The notes below the pieces were generated by a model. It did not search any database and had not been told where the DNA came from. It saw only the letters and a list, made by a program, of their open reading frames with translations. A stretch of DNA of 12,425 nt, taken from the NCBI GenBank assembly GCA_017987425.1, contig JAGNTT010000040.1, forward strand, positions 1-12,425, in the 5' to 3' direction. The position numbers were made by a program, and so were the translations under genes. Source of the stretch: Candidatus Omnitrophota bacterium (lineage in GTDB: Bacteria; Omnitrophota; Gorgyraeia; Zapsychrales; Fredricksoniimonadaceae). The first letter of the stretch is position 1. Each line of letters begins with the position of its first letter. Below are positions 1-8,062 of the stretch, piece after piece.

Positions 1-202
1 TGCCCCAGCGGTCAATCGCGTACTGAGCGAAGAAATAACCCAGAAATAAAACCGCCTGGAAGAAAACAACACACGCGCCCCAAACCAGATAACTCCCCCC
101 GTAATTGGGGAGAAATAATTTGGCGACAATGAGTTCGATTTGAAACAAAAGAAAAGCGGAGAGAAATGTGATGACATTCGGAAGAGCGATACGATAAGGC
201 AT
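1..202 (-). CDS. Spermidine-synthase-like polytopic membrane protein (N-terminal fragment)
   Basis: Only the first 67 codons are inside the window; the gene continues past the left edge. The frame read from the ATG at 202 gives a hydrophobic N-terminus with two likely membrane helices, about residues 5-30 and 40-62. The second carries the pattern NYGGSYLVWGACVVFFQ, which resembles the first helices of fused MFS/spermidine-synthase membrane proteins (typically PxFGxSxxVWxxxLxFFQ). The start is supported by GAAAGG about eight bases upstream and by an in-frame stop at 218-220. A competing frame with an ATG at 206 gives a Cys/Arg/Ser-rich peptide without helices and was not chosen. The gene lies 55 bases downstream of the phosphorylase gene on the same strand and may share its transcript. 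In the family the C-terminal part is an aminopropyltransferase-like domain of mostly unknown substrate; it cannot be checked here. Confidence 0.65.
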   Translation of the reverse strand, partial: MPYRIALPNVITFLSAFLLFQIELIVAKLFLPNYGGSYLVWGACVVFFQAVLFLGYFFAQYAIDRWG

Positions 203-257
203 GCATAACCTTTCGGCCTAAAAATAAATAGGAATGATGAAATGGCCCGGGTAACCC

Positions 258-2969
258 TTACGACAAAACAACCGTCACGATATTTTCGCGGCCGGTAGCC
301 AGCAACTGTCGCTTAATCCTTACTTCCGTCGAAGAAACAGCATCATACGCAACAACAGCACCGTTTAACGAAACACTCCTGACGGTGTACTGTCCAAAAT
401 CCAGTTTTCCCGGATTTTCGTAAATCACAGTAAGCTTGCGGTCGGCAAAAGGACAGCTCACTTTGACATTGCCCAAATTATCAAACTGTTCTTTCACAAT
501 TTTTGGCGCGAGAACCAGGTCGCCTTCCTGTCCGCGAACGCCGAAGGCCTGTGTCAATTCCGTCAGCACATACCAGCTGGCGGAACCCGTCAGATAGTGA
601 TACATGCCGCGGCCTTCGGAATCAAAATATTCCGGAATGCCGGGATAAATTTTGGCACGCACGGGATCGCTGGCCATGCGGTAAATAGAATGAAGCACCT
701 CATAACCCTGATGAACAAATCCTCTCTTATAAAGAGCATACGCATACATGACATTCATGTGGCTGAAAAATGCGCCGTTTTCCTTGGTCCCGTAAGCGAA
801 ACCGAAAGCACGCCCCAGATCCAGATAATGACGAAGTCCGAAATCGGTATTCAGACGATACCCGCCCATGGTTTTATCTTTAAGGAAATGATCGACGCTG
901 GTAACCACATCATGAACCTCTTCCTTGCTTGCCAGCCCGCTCATGACGCTGAAAACCTGCCCCGTCAACGTCATGCGCACGCGCCCGTCGACGTTCCCTT
1001 CCACCCGCTTGCCCTGATTGTCATAGTAACCGTTGAACCAGCGGAATTCTTTATCCTGGTCTTTGACGGTGATGATTTCCTGACGGCGGATGTGATCGAA
1101 AATCCACCGGGCTTTTCCATTTAAATCTTTCACGATGTCGGCAATAGCAACGTCTTTGGTCTCCCCGCTGATTTCCGGCTGGACCGAACGGAAATAACGA
1201 GCAGACAAAAGATCTTTCTTCGCCTGAATATTATTGTAATCGCACGGCTGACTGGTTGAATCCAGAAGAATAAGCAATTCCTTGGCGAGACGGATGCTCG
1301 TGATATTTTTGATCTTACCCACGGTCTCAAGAAGAGCGGCGATGCTTAATAGATTGCCCGCGTACATAGACATAAATGCCGCGCTCTCGCCGCGGTTGTA
1401 ACCCATGTCGAGCCCGTCGTTCCAGTCGGCATTTTCCAGACGGATCACATTGTGTTCCCCGACGTTGAAGAACTGGACCAGATTCTGCACGAGAACATGT
1501 TCGAGCACCGTGCCTTTATAAATCTGTCCTTGGGTATCTTTGAGCTTATTGCCGTAAGCCGCGTTCCAGCCCGCATCTTTCTGCTGGGTGCGGGACTGTT
1601 GGGGATCACGGAAATAGGTATTGTTTTCAAAGAGAAAATCGATGTCACCGGTCTGATCGACGTATAAAAGCGCTGTCAGGAAAGGCCACACGCCGTGGTC
1701 CATCCAGACGCGGGTGATGACGTTGCGGTCGGCGATGAATTCGCCCGGACGCGCACCGATAATGGTGGCATTTGTTCCGTCAATACGGACGCCCGCGAAA
1801 TTATTGAGAAGATGCGAACGCACCTGCTCAGGCTCGATCAAAATCAAGGAGAGCAGATCCTGCCAGATGTCGCGCCAGCCTTTTCCGCCTTTGCCGTAGT
1901 CATGATCCGGCAGGAACGAACATCCGAAGATGCGGCGTAAGACCGGCTGGATGGTGACCCACTGGATCCAGGCATTGAAATTCGGATCTCCCGTCTGGAA
2001 ATGCAGGGAATGGGATTTCTCGAACCAGAACCCTTTGTTCTTTTCAAACGCTTCATTGAATTTGGCCGATGAATTAAATTTCTGAAATGCCGAACGCGCT
2101 TCCTGTTCATTGCCGGCAATGCCGATGACAATGACGAAATCTTTCGTTGCGCCGGGAGCGAGCGTCAGATCTTTAAATTGCAATGCGCCGACAACTTCCT
2201 TGCCCTGCATCTGGGCGTCCGTCAACAGCGACGGTTTATGATGACCATACACCGCCTCAGGATGAGCCGGCTGGCCGCCGTCGCCATAAAAACTTTCCAC
2301 CGTCGGAAAACTTCCGGCAGGAAGCTCGCCTTCGGCGCTGGAACCCAGCACAAAATACACAGCGCTGATCGCCTTGTGACCTTCTTCATTAAATGCCATG
2401 GTCGGTTCAACCACGACACCGTCCGGCACCTGACGCACGCGATTTAAAAGAGCGGTCACGTGCTCATGATCGTGTTTATTATCCAGCGCGCGTCCGAAAA
2501 TCGGAACAGCCGCTGTCGGAGTAAAAGTCATGGGAGAATTTCCCGTATTCTTGACGGTCACACGCATAAGCTCCACATTCTCGCCGCTCACCGGAACAAA
2601 GTTGACCGCGGTCAGTTCAATTCCGGCGCCGGGATGCACGCGGATGAGTTTATGCCAAAGCTGGCCGATCTCAACCCGAGCAGTTCCGCCCACGCTTTCG
2701 CGCGTTAAGGAAAGCACTTCGCCGCCTTTGATATCCACAAAAAAATCTCTGACCTCACTGCGCAAATCTTCACGCGAAGCGGGTTTGGTGAGATAACGAA
2801 ATTTATCGATCTTGATGTCCCCGGAAAGATGGGGTGTGATTGCGGATTTAATCCCTGTGCCGTCAATGCCGCACAGAGGAGCATAGATCATGCGGAATTT
2901 TACAGCCTGGGTTGATGAGAAACTGACGCCGTCCGGAAGGAAACTGAAAAACTGTTCTTGCGCTGACAT
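258..2969 (-). CDS. GH94-clan glycoside phosphorylase (cellobiose phosphorylase-like)
   Basis: A 903-residue protein of the inverting phosphorylase clan that includes GH94, GH149 and GH161 (COG3459 type). These enzymes use phosphate to split a beta-glucan or oligosaccharide from its non-reducing end, giving a sugar 1-phosphate. Residues 1-300 form a beta-rich N-terminal region. From about 325 the alpha6/alpha6 catalytic barrel begins, with a conserved block at 340-425 (HDYGKGGKGWRDIWQD, then the LLNNFAGVRIDGTNATI stretch). The ADWNDGLD motif at 514-521 carries the presumed general-acid Asp. The NGAFFSHMN (731-739) and TGSASW (794-799) motifs are the usual sugar- and phosphate-binding regions. 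There is no signal peptide, so it should be cytoplasmic. It is longer than typical cellobiose phosphorylases (about 820), and the extended RDIWQD block suggests a GH161-type or related family, so the substrate is left open. The ribosome binding site is weak (CGAAAG). Confidence 0.88.
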   Translation of the reverse strand: MSAQEQFFSFLPDGVSFSSTQAVKFRMIYAPLCGIDGTGIKSAITPHLSGDIKIDKFRYLTKPASREDLRSEVRDFFVDIKGGEVLSLTRESVGGTARVEIGQLWHKLIRVHPGAGIELTAVNFVPVSGENVELMRVTVKNTGNSPMTFTPTAAVPIFGRALDNKHDHEHVTALLNRVRQVPDGVVVEPTMAFNEEGHKAISAVYFVLGSSAEGELPAGSFPTVESFYGDGGQPAHPEAVYGHHKPSLLTDAQMQGKEVVGALQFKDLTLAPGATKDFVIVIGIAGNEQEARSAFQKFNSSAKFNEAFEKNKGFWFEKSHSLHFQTGDPNFNAWIQWVTIQPVLRRIFGCSFLPDHDYGKGGKGWRDIWQDLLSLILIEPEQVRSHLLNNFAGVRIDGTNATIIGARPGEFIADRNVITRVWMDHGVWPFLTALLYVDQTGDIDFLFENNTYFRDPQQSRTQQKDAGWNAAYGNKLKDTQGQIYKGTVLEHVLVQNLVQFFNVGEHNVIRLENADWNDGLDMGYNRGESAAFMSMYAGNLLSIAALLETVGKIKNITSIRLAKELLILLDSTSQPCDYNNIQAKKDLLSARYFRSVQPEISGETKDVAIADIVKDLNGKARWIFDHIRRQEIITVKDQDKEFRWFNGYYDNQGKRVEGNVDGRVRMTLTGQVFSVMSGLASKEEVHDVVTSVDHFLKDKTMGGYRLNTDFGLRHYLDLGRAFGFAYGTKENGAFFSHMNVMYAYALYKRGFVHQGYEVLHSIYRMASDPVRAKIYPGIPEYFDSEGRGMYHYLTGSASWYVLTELTQAFGVRGQEGDLVLAPKIVKEQFDNLGNVKVSCPFADRKLTVIYENPGKLDFGQYTVRSVSLNGAVVAYDAVSSTEVRIKRQLLATGRENIVTVVLS

Positions 2970-2997
2970 AAAATGCTTTCGTTTGAGATTTTAAACT

Positions 2998-3039
2998 TAA
3001 TCCTTCGACACTCTAATTTTTCCTAAGAGCTCAGGATTA
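2998..3039. repeat. Degenerate REP-like palindrome
   Basis: TAATCCT at 2998-3004 pairs perfectly with AGGATTA at 3033-3039. The interval contains CCTTCGAC near the left arm and GAGCTCAGGAT on the right. These are the two hallmark words of the intact palindromic repeat at 8541-8622 (CCTTCGAC and GCTCAGG), so this looks like a decayed copy of the same repeat family. Confidence 0.45.
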
Positions 3040-3128
3040 GTGTGAGCAAATTAATCAAACAACATAGAAAATAATTTGCCGAACCACTAAATTTAAACTA
3101 CGAGATTATATGAGAAGATGGGCAAGAT

Positions 3129-3212
3129 GTAAACCCGGATTTTTCCAATATAAGCGGCGAGATTATTGTTAAATTTGTGCATTAAATTATGCAGAATGAA
3201 ATGCGGGTTTAC
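3129..3212. repeat. 9-bp inverted repeat enclosing a small hairpin
   Basis: GTAAACCCG at 3129-3137 and CGGGTTTAC at 3204-3212 are perfect complements separated by 66 bases. Inside, TGCAT (3178-3182) and ATGCA (3189-3193) form a 5-bp stem with a 6-base loop. The layout resembles a miniature inverted-repeat element or a cruciform. No target-site duplication or coding content is visible. Confidence 0.5.
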
Positions 3213-3223
3213 CTCAACAGTCG

Positions 3224-3301
3224 CGATTAAACCTCAAAGAGGTTTAATCGGTTGACCCAGGCCTAGCGGCCTGGGCAGATTTTGCACTGCAAAATCTGGG
3301 T
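3224..3301. repeat. Three abutting perfect hairpins with alternative pairings
   Basis: Hairpin 1 (3224-3250) is a 12-bp perfect stem, CGATTAAACCTC / GAGGTTTAATCG, with loop AAA. Hairpin 2 (3256-3275) is an 8-bp stem, CCCAGGCC / GGCCTGGG, with loop TAGC. Hairpin 3 (3276-3298) is a 10-bp stem, CAGATTTTGC / GCAAAATCTG, with loop ACT. Alternative pairings exist: ACCCAG (3255-3260) can pair with CTGGGT (3296-3301), and GAGGTTT (3239-3245) can pair with AAACCTC (3307-3313). None has a T-run, so this is not an ordinary intrinsic terminator. It could be a REP-like element or a structured 3' region of the upstream transcript. Confidence 0.75.
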
Positions 3302-3350
3302 AAAGAAAACCTCTCGGCTATTTGCTTGGGGAAAATACCGCCCCAAATAC

Positions 3351-4412
3351 TTAAAATAACATCATCTGCTTGTCCCCCGCATTGCGAAAGGCCGCGGTCG
3401 AAAGCGCGTTCAACCGCCGGTCCATGCCGGCTTTGCGCAGAGCAACCTCAAACAGCTGACGGATTTCATCGGCAAAGATGCCTTCTCCCTTCATCCGTTT
3501 ACCCCAGGCGGAATCGTAGAGCTTTCCTCCCCGCAAAGAACGTATCCGGTTGATCACCTTGTTCTTTCGGTCCGGAAAATGGTCTTCGAGCCACTGAACG
3601 AAAAGATCTTTAACGGCGTACGGCAGCCGCAGGACAACATAGCCGGCCGACTGCGCCCCAGCTTCTTTGACGCGCTTGAGGATGGCCGGCATTTCATGAT
3701 CGGTCAATCCCGGAACAATCGGCGCCACCAAGACATTGACCGGCACGCCGGCCTTAGTCAACTCTTCGATGGCGGCAATCCGGTGTGACGGCGATGACGC
3801 GCGCGGTTCCATGACGCGGGCCACATCGGCGTTTAGCGTCGTAATGGAAATATTGACCGTGATGCCGTGGTAGGTGTTCATCTGTTTAAAAATATCGATG
3901 TCGCGCGTAATCAGACGGTTCTTGGTGATCATGGCCACAGGGTTACGAAAATCAAGCAGGACCTCAAGGCATTGACGCGTGAGCTGCAATTTGCGCTCGA
4001 TCGGCTGGTAACAGTCGGTCACACTGCTGACAACCACGACCTTCGGTTTCCAACTAGGCTTGGCGAGTTCCTTCCTTAATAAACGAGGAGCCTCTTCCTT
4101 CACAAAAATACGGGATTCAAAATCCAGACCTGATGAAAGACCGAGATATTCATGCGTGGGACGGGCAAAACAATACACGCAGCCGTGCTCGCAGCCGCGG
4201 TAGACATTCAGGCTCGCATCGAAGGGAAGATCCGGACTGTCGTTAGTCATGATGATCGACTTGGATGTGTCTTTAAAATATTCGGTGGACAATTTAGGCA
4301 GATCTTCAGGATCGCAATCTTCGTCACGCTCATACGCAATGCGTTCGAAACGGTTGACCGGATTGCCGCCGGCCCCGCGGCCTTGAATGTGCGTATGGTC
4401 GAATGATTCCAT
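3351..4412 (-). CDS. PA0069-family (SPL-like) radical SAM protein
   Basis: A 353-residue protein matching the PA0069 family, a group related to spore photoproduct lyase. The [4Fe-4S]/SAM-binding motif CEHGCVYC gives C74, C78 and C81 (CX3CX2C). Family signatures are preserved throughout: GNPVNRFE near residues 16-23, SPDLPFDASLNVYRG before the cluster, FARPTHEYLGLSSGLDFE after it, then TDCYQPIER (132-140), SITTLNADVARVMEPRA (189-205), and the C-terminal YDSAWGKRMKGEGIFADEI. Length is normal and no domain is missing. The substrate is unknown; a DNA-repair role is sometimes suggested from homology to spore photoproduct lyase but is unproven. It is cytoplasmic and transcribed away from the divergent membrane-protein gene at 4565. 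The ribosome binding site is weak (AAGAGC about eight bases before the ATG). Confidence 0.92.
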   Translation of the reverse strand: MESFDHTHIQGRGAGGNPVNRFERIAYERDEDCDPEDLPKLSTEYFKDTSKSIIMTNDSPDLPFDASLNVYRGCEHGCVYCFARPTHEYLGLSSGLDFESRIFVKEEAPRLLRKELAKPSWKPKVVVVSSVTDCYQPIERKLQLTRQCLEVLLDFRNPVAMITKNRLITRDIDIFKQMNTYHGITVNISITTLNADVARVMEPRASSPSHRIAAIEELTKAGVPVNVLVAPIVPGLTDHEMPAILKRVKEAGAQSAGYVVLRLPYAVKDLFVQWLEDHFPDRKNKVINRIRSLRGGKLYDSAWGKRMKGEGIFADEIRQLFEVALRKAGMDRRLNALSTAAFRNAGDKQMMLF

Positions 4413-4466
4413 AAAAAGCTCTTGGTTTGTGCGTTAATTTAGAATTCAATCGCGGATTCAATATAC

Positions 4467-4480
4467 CACACGTATGTGTG
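4467..4480. promoter_or_regulatory. Short dyad in the divergent promoter region (possible operator)
   Basis: CACAC (4467-4471) and GTGTG (4476-4480) form a perfect 5-bp dyad around GTAT in the 152-base gap between two divergent genes. The location suits a regulator site, but the dyad is short and no partner regulator is in the window. Confidence 0.25.
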
Positions 4481-4530
4481 CCATAACATCCCTTTTCTCA
4501 AACCCTGCCTAAAAATCCATCAGTAACCGC

Positions 4531-4556
4531 TTTACTCTTTGTCATATTGAAATAGA
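4531..4556 (+). promoter_or_regulatory. Candidate sigma-70 promoter, leaderless start
   Basis: TTTACT lies 16 bases upstream of TAGAAT, whose last base is about eight bases before the ATG at 4565. With a usual start point 6-8 bases after the -10 box, transcription would begin at or next to the ATG. The absence of any Shine-Dalgarno sequence before this ATG agrees with a leaderless mRNA. Confidence 0.4.
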
Positions 4557-4564
4557 ATGTTTGC

Positions 4565-6196
4565 ATGCGTAAGTACTACACCCTGCTTGCCGTTTCGATT
4601 TCACTCATCTTTGCGGTACTGCTTGGCCGGGCAACCTACGAGATATGCTCCTGGCCCACCGATTCCGAACTGGCCTACATTCCGGCCGCGACTCGCGTTT
4701 TTACTACCCCCTTTATTTCCGATCTGCATCATTCCACTTTGCTGCAATTCAACATCATGCACGGCAAAGAAACCCTGGTTGTTGCGATCGCGATCTTTCA
4801 GCATCTGCTGAATGATTACGAGGGCCTTTTTCCTAATATTCTCGTTCTCATCCTGGCGACCGCCGGTTCCGGACTGTTGATCCTTGCGATTCTGCGTCGA
4901 TTTGTCAACGAACACGCCGCATTCCTCGGCTTCATCCTTTTTGCCACCTGTTTCTGGTCTTACCAGTACATACTCCAGGGCGCGCATCAGCCGCTGGTCA
5001 TGTTCAATTTTCTTTTAAGCGTCTATCTGCTTTTGAGATTCAACGGGCAGGGCAGATTTTATCTGACTTCAGGACTGGCGATCGGGCTGATGCTCTTTTC
5101 TTCCCCGACGGCTGCCATCTATCTTCCCTATTATTTAGGCGCTTATATTTATCAGCAGCGGAGCCTGAAAAAACCCTTCTCATGGAAAGACCAGATACAG
5201 CCGCTCGGATTGATCGCATTGGGTGCTTTTATCATCATCGCTTTGTTTACTATTCCGGATCCGATAAAAAATTTACGTGATTTCTTAAATTTTCTGACCC
5301 AAAGCAGGCAGGGCAATCATTTTCAATATGTGGGAAAAGGCACTGATATGGAACTCCCCAAACGGGGAGCCGGACTCATCTGGATCGCCAAATACTTTAT
5401 TCTCATAATGCCTATTTTGTTCGGCGCTTATCTTTTAAGCATTCTTTACTGCTTAAAACACGTGATGCGCAACCGTTTCATGATCTGGTTCATTTTATTA
5501 AGCCTTTCGACGCTGCTGACGGTTGAACTGACACAAGTGGCGCAATTCGGTCGCAATTACTTCTCATGGCTCATCGGGATTATTTTTCTTATCGCTTACG
5601 CGGTGCACTATTTTTTCAGCCAGGACAGACCGAAGAAAGTCAAAAAAGGGGCCATTACACTTATTGTCTGCCTTGCCCTTACACACGCATTCTTTAATCT
5701 GAAAATATTTATGAAGGACATCCTTCCCTCCCGCATGGCCGCGACCTACTTGCATGATTGGTTCGCCGCCCATCCCGGAGAAACGTTCTACGCTTATACT
5801 CTGCATCCGCATAATATCAACACGGCCAATGTCCTTAATCGCCCCGCCGAGAAAAACCTGATCAAGTTTAAACGGGTGGAATCCATCCGCGAAGCCAAAG
5901 ACGGTTACATGCTGATTCCTGTTCACATGGGAAAAAGTATTTTTGTAAACTGCCGTTTTCCAGAGTTTGACCAAGACAAAGACCTCACCAAACTCATCGA
6001 GTCCGGAACATTCCACCGCTATGTCGCCGCCTCATTCCCGACTCTGGCTTCCAGCAGGATCTGGCCGCAGGAAGAAGAATATTGCGCTTATCTGGATCTG
6101 ATTGAGAATAAAATCGACGACCGTGACCGTGAACTGGGGCATGCGTGGATTGTGGACATGAAAAAACTGCACGAGGAATGGTTTAAAGACCGGTAA
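4565..6196 (+). CDS. Polytopic membrane protein, GT-C glycosyltransferase-like
   Basis: A 543-residue integral membrane protein that I cannot name to family. Residues 6-22 form the first helix. About ten more hydrophobic segments follow, roughly at 90-111, 118-135, 142-157, 167-196, 212-230, 268-296, 303-322, 333-351 and 362-378. The last 160 residues (385-543) are soluble. The first extracytoplasmic loop contains acidic residues in PTDSE (D33, E35) just after helix 1, the place where GT-C enzymes of the PMT/ArnT type carry their catalytic acidic pair. This topology, many helices plus a C-terminal soluble domain, is the basis for the GT-C suggestion. The substrate would be a polyprenyl-linked sugar, which is inferred only. 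No Shine-Dalgarno precedes the ATG, and a promoter sits immediately upstream. The gene ends at a bidirectional terminator shared with the convergent lipoprotein gene. Confidence 0.7.
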   Translation: MRKYYTLLAVSISLIFAVLLGRATYEICSWPTDSELAYIPAATRVFTTPFISDLHHSTLLQFNIMHGKETLVVAIAIFQHLLNDYEGLFPNILVLILATAGSGLLILAILRRFVNEHAAFLGFILFATCFWSYQYILQGAHQPLVMFNFLLSVYLLLRFNGQGRFYLTSGLAIGLMLFSSPTAAIYLPYYLGAYIYQQRSLKKPFSWKDQIQPLGLIALGAFIIIALFTIPDPIKNLRDFLNFLTQSRQGNHFQYVGKGTDMELPKRGAGLIWIAKYFILIMPILFGAYLLSILYCLKHVMRNRFMIWFILLSLSTLLTVELTQVAQFGRNYFSWLIGIIFLIAYAVHYFFSQDRPKKVKKGAITLIVCLALTHAFFNLKIFMKDILPSRMAATYLHDWFAAHPGETFYAYTLHPHNINTANVLNRPAEKNLIKFKRVESIREAKDGYMLIPVHMGKSIFVNCRFPEFDQDKDLTKLIESGTFHRYVAASFPTLASSRIWPQEEEYCAYLDLIENKIDDRDRELGHAWIVDMKKLHEEWFKDR

Positions 6197-6212
6197 ATTA
6201 TCTCATTTAATA

Positions 6213-6255
6213 AAAAAACGTAGGTTAGGGCTTGAAACCCTCCCCTACGTTTTTT
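6213..6255. terminator. Bidirectional intrinsic terminator between convergent genes
   Basis: AAAAAACGTAGG (6213-6224) pairs with CCTACGTTTTTT (6244-6255), and AGGG/CCCT extend the stem around a CTTGAAA loop. A- and T-runs on both sides let it terminate the plus-strand membrane protein gene and the minus-strand lipoprotein gene. Confidence 0.9.
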
Positions 6256-6265
6256 ATTTAGACCA

Positions 6266-8062
6266 TTAAAGGCTGTCGTTATCAGTCATATAAGCAATAA
6301 AAGCGCTGAACATTTCGTCTTCGCTCTGACTGCCGAAATTCACTGTCTTCGAAGGATCCGGATTGTCTAGGTTCTGCGCGGAATTATCAAATACTCCGTC
6401 CGCAGTAATCCGTGTGCCGGCGGGAATCTTCTTGGGCTCGGTAAAAATATAGCGACGCTGCCAGGAAAACTTGAAGTTCGGAACCGACAGCAGGACTTCA
6501 GTTGTTCCGTCGGGATAATCAGCGGTCAGGCGCATGCTGTGCCCTCGAAAATGCATGTGCGGCGCAAGCGACGTCAGGACCACATCCCTGTCGAACACAT
6601 GCGAGGCGCTGATGCGGTATTCTTTTTCTCCCGGAGGAATCTTGACCGCTTTATTCGACAGATGGACGAACGAATACACACGCGAAGGCTTTTCCTTATG
6701 AAGATATACACCGAAACGTGTCATATCTTTCTCGGGCTTTCCTGTCGCAATATAATGCATCCAGAAATTGAGCGCCGATCCTTTGGGAATAAAGAGTCCT
6801 GAGCCTTCAGGCAGCACAAAATAACTGTCATACCCGGGCGCGTACCCGGCAATGATCTGGCCGACTCCATCGACAAACATTCCGGAACGTTTGGACCAGC
6901 TCTGCGCGCTCGCTTCTTTGGCCGTGGCCAAATCCTGAGGGAGCTGAACCGCGACATCGCAGTGATGCACGGATTTACGATTGCCCGGCTGAAGATCAAC
7001 CGCCCTGACCCACATGTCTTCTTCGATAGGTTTATCCGCCGGTACGATCTTGTAGGCAATCACTCCCGTCGAAGGAAGATTCTGTTCCTCTGATAACGAA
7101 AATATGACATCCGGCTGACCAAGCTCCCATTCTTTAAACTGCGGCCGTGGCGCAGTCAAAAGCGGATCATCTCCTTCACCCCGCACAAATCCCTGATCCA
7201 CCCAGTCGACGAGCGTACGCATTTCTTCAGGCGTCAAAGCGATGTCATTGCTGAAACTTCCATAATGCGAATCCGCCTGCCACGGAGGCATGCGTTTGAC
7301 ACGCACCGATTCACTGATCATGCGCCCCCAGCCTTTAACTTTATTGTAATCATCCATGCTCCAGGGCGCGACACCGCCGGGCGAATGGCATGGAAGACAA
7401 CTTTTGATGAGAATTGGCGTCACATCATGAACATAAGTCAGCTGTTTTCCATACTCGAAGCCGATCAAGCATCCTTTGGCAGGAATCTTTACCGGCACAA
7501 CATCTTTCCCGTCGAGAAGGCGATCGAGGACATCCTTCAAATAATGTTTTCCGGCAAAAATCTTCTGTGTTTCATAATTGAGACGGTCATCGACCGGCCC
7601 CTGATAAATAATTTTCCAATTGCTCGGATCGATGACAATCGCCTCAGCGATGCGGGTCAGGTCAAGCGACCTGCTGACAAACTGCGCGTTGTCTTCAAGT
7701 ACCGGAATGCGGATGCCGAATTCCTTCGCTTCCTGGACAATGGATGCGCGGTCATCCTGTGAGTTAGCGTTAATCATAAGAAACACAACACCACGGGAGG
7801 AATACTCGTCGCTCAATTGATTAATCTGCTTGATCGTCTGGCGGATGATGGGACAACCGTTCCCTTGAGAAATCAAAACTACGGCTTTGTGATCGGAGTA
7901 ATAGGATAATTGATGAAACTTTCCGGTATGATCCAAAAGCGCGAAATCGTCGGCGGTCCGTACTTTATCGGGAAAAGTTTTCTCGGCGACGGGAGCGGGG
8001 CCACAGGAACACAAAATAAAAATACTGGCAAGCGTCCATAAATTTTTCAAAACTTTGGTCAT
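6266..8062 (-). CDS. Lipoprotein with redoxin, cytochrome c and copper monooxygenase (PHM-like) domains
   Basis: A 598-residue predicted outer-surface or periplasmic lipoprotein. The start at 8062 is chosen because it gives a signal peptide with lipobox LCSC (lipidated C20) and overlaps the upstream stop as TAATG; a start 34 codons earlier would add an Arg-rich stretch. Residues 38-185 form a redoxin/AhpC-like domain with a single Cys (GCPI, C70). Residues 208-292 form a cytochrome c-like domain with heme motif CLPCH (222-226) and the likely distal Met in RMPPW (M258). Residues 310-598 resemble ascorbate-dependent type II copper monooxygenases: HH (366-367), H436 in WMHY, HMH (502-504) and M584 in DEMF match the CuH and CuM ligands of peptidylglycine hydroxylating monooxygenase, and the NPDPS and FDNS motifs fit. 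Similar fusions are known from Planctomycetes and Acidobacteria. Substrate unknown; an oxidative reaction fed by heme electrons is inferred. Confidence 0.88.
   Translation of the reverse strand: MTKVLKNLWTLASIFILCSCGPAPVAEKTFPDKVRTADDFALLDHTGKFHQLSYYSDHKAVVLISQGNGCPIIRQTIKQINQLSDEYSSRGVVFLMINANSQDDRASIVQEAKEFGIRIPVLEDNAQFVSRSLDLTRIAEAIVIDPSNWKIIYQGPVDDRLNYETQKIFAGKHYLKDVLDRLLDGKDVVPVKIPAKGCLIGFEYGKQLTYVHDVTPILIKSCLPCHSPGGVAPWSMDDYNKVKGWGRMISESVRVKRMPPWQADSHYGSFSNDIALTPEEMRTLVDWVDQGFVRGEGDDPLLTAPRPQFKEWELGQPDVIFSLSEEQNLPSTGVIAYKIVPADKPIEEDMWVRAVDLQPGNRKSVHHCDVAVQLPQDLATAKEASAQSWSKRSGMFVDGVGQIIAGYAPGYDSYFVLPEGSGLFIPKGSALNFWMHYIATGKPEKDMTRFGVYLHKEKPSRVYSFVHLSNKAVKIPPGEKEYRISASHVFDRDVVLTSLAPHMHFRGHSMRLTADYPDGTTEVLLSVPNFKFSWQRRYIFTEPKKIPAGTRITADGVFDNSAQNLDNPDPSKTVNFGSQSEDEMFSAFIAYMTDNDSL

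Larger units (their letters stand above)
2970..3350. other. Gene-free interval rich in inverted repeats
   Basis: This 381-base gap separates the radical SAM gene (minus) from the phosphorylase gene (minus). No ORF in it resembles a protein and it is A+T-rich compared with its neighbours. From left to right it holds a degenerate palindrome (2998-3039), a 9-bp inverted repeat with an internal hairpin (3129-3212), three abutting perfect hairpins (3224-3298), and a weak hairpin (TTGGGG/CCCCAA, about 3326-3346) just after the radical SAM stop codon that lacks a T-run. The promoter of the phosphorylase gene should lie near 2975-3060, but I see no convincing -35/-10 pair. Confidence 0.7.

Noticed and set aside
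597..1124. 175-codon plus-strand ORF opposite the phosphorylase gene
   Set aside because: It is fully antisense to a well-supported enzyme gene, has no ribosome binding site or recognisable motif, and its composition fits a shadow of the coding strand.
5564..6016. 150-codon minus-strand ORF inside the GT-C-like gene
   Set aside because: Antisense to a continuous membrane-protein frame; no independent start signal.
7265..7762. 165-codon plus-strand ORF opposite the lipoprotein gene
   Set aside because: It lies entirely antisense to the redoxin and cytochrome domains, whose residues are clearly conserved, and shows no family features.
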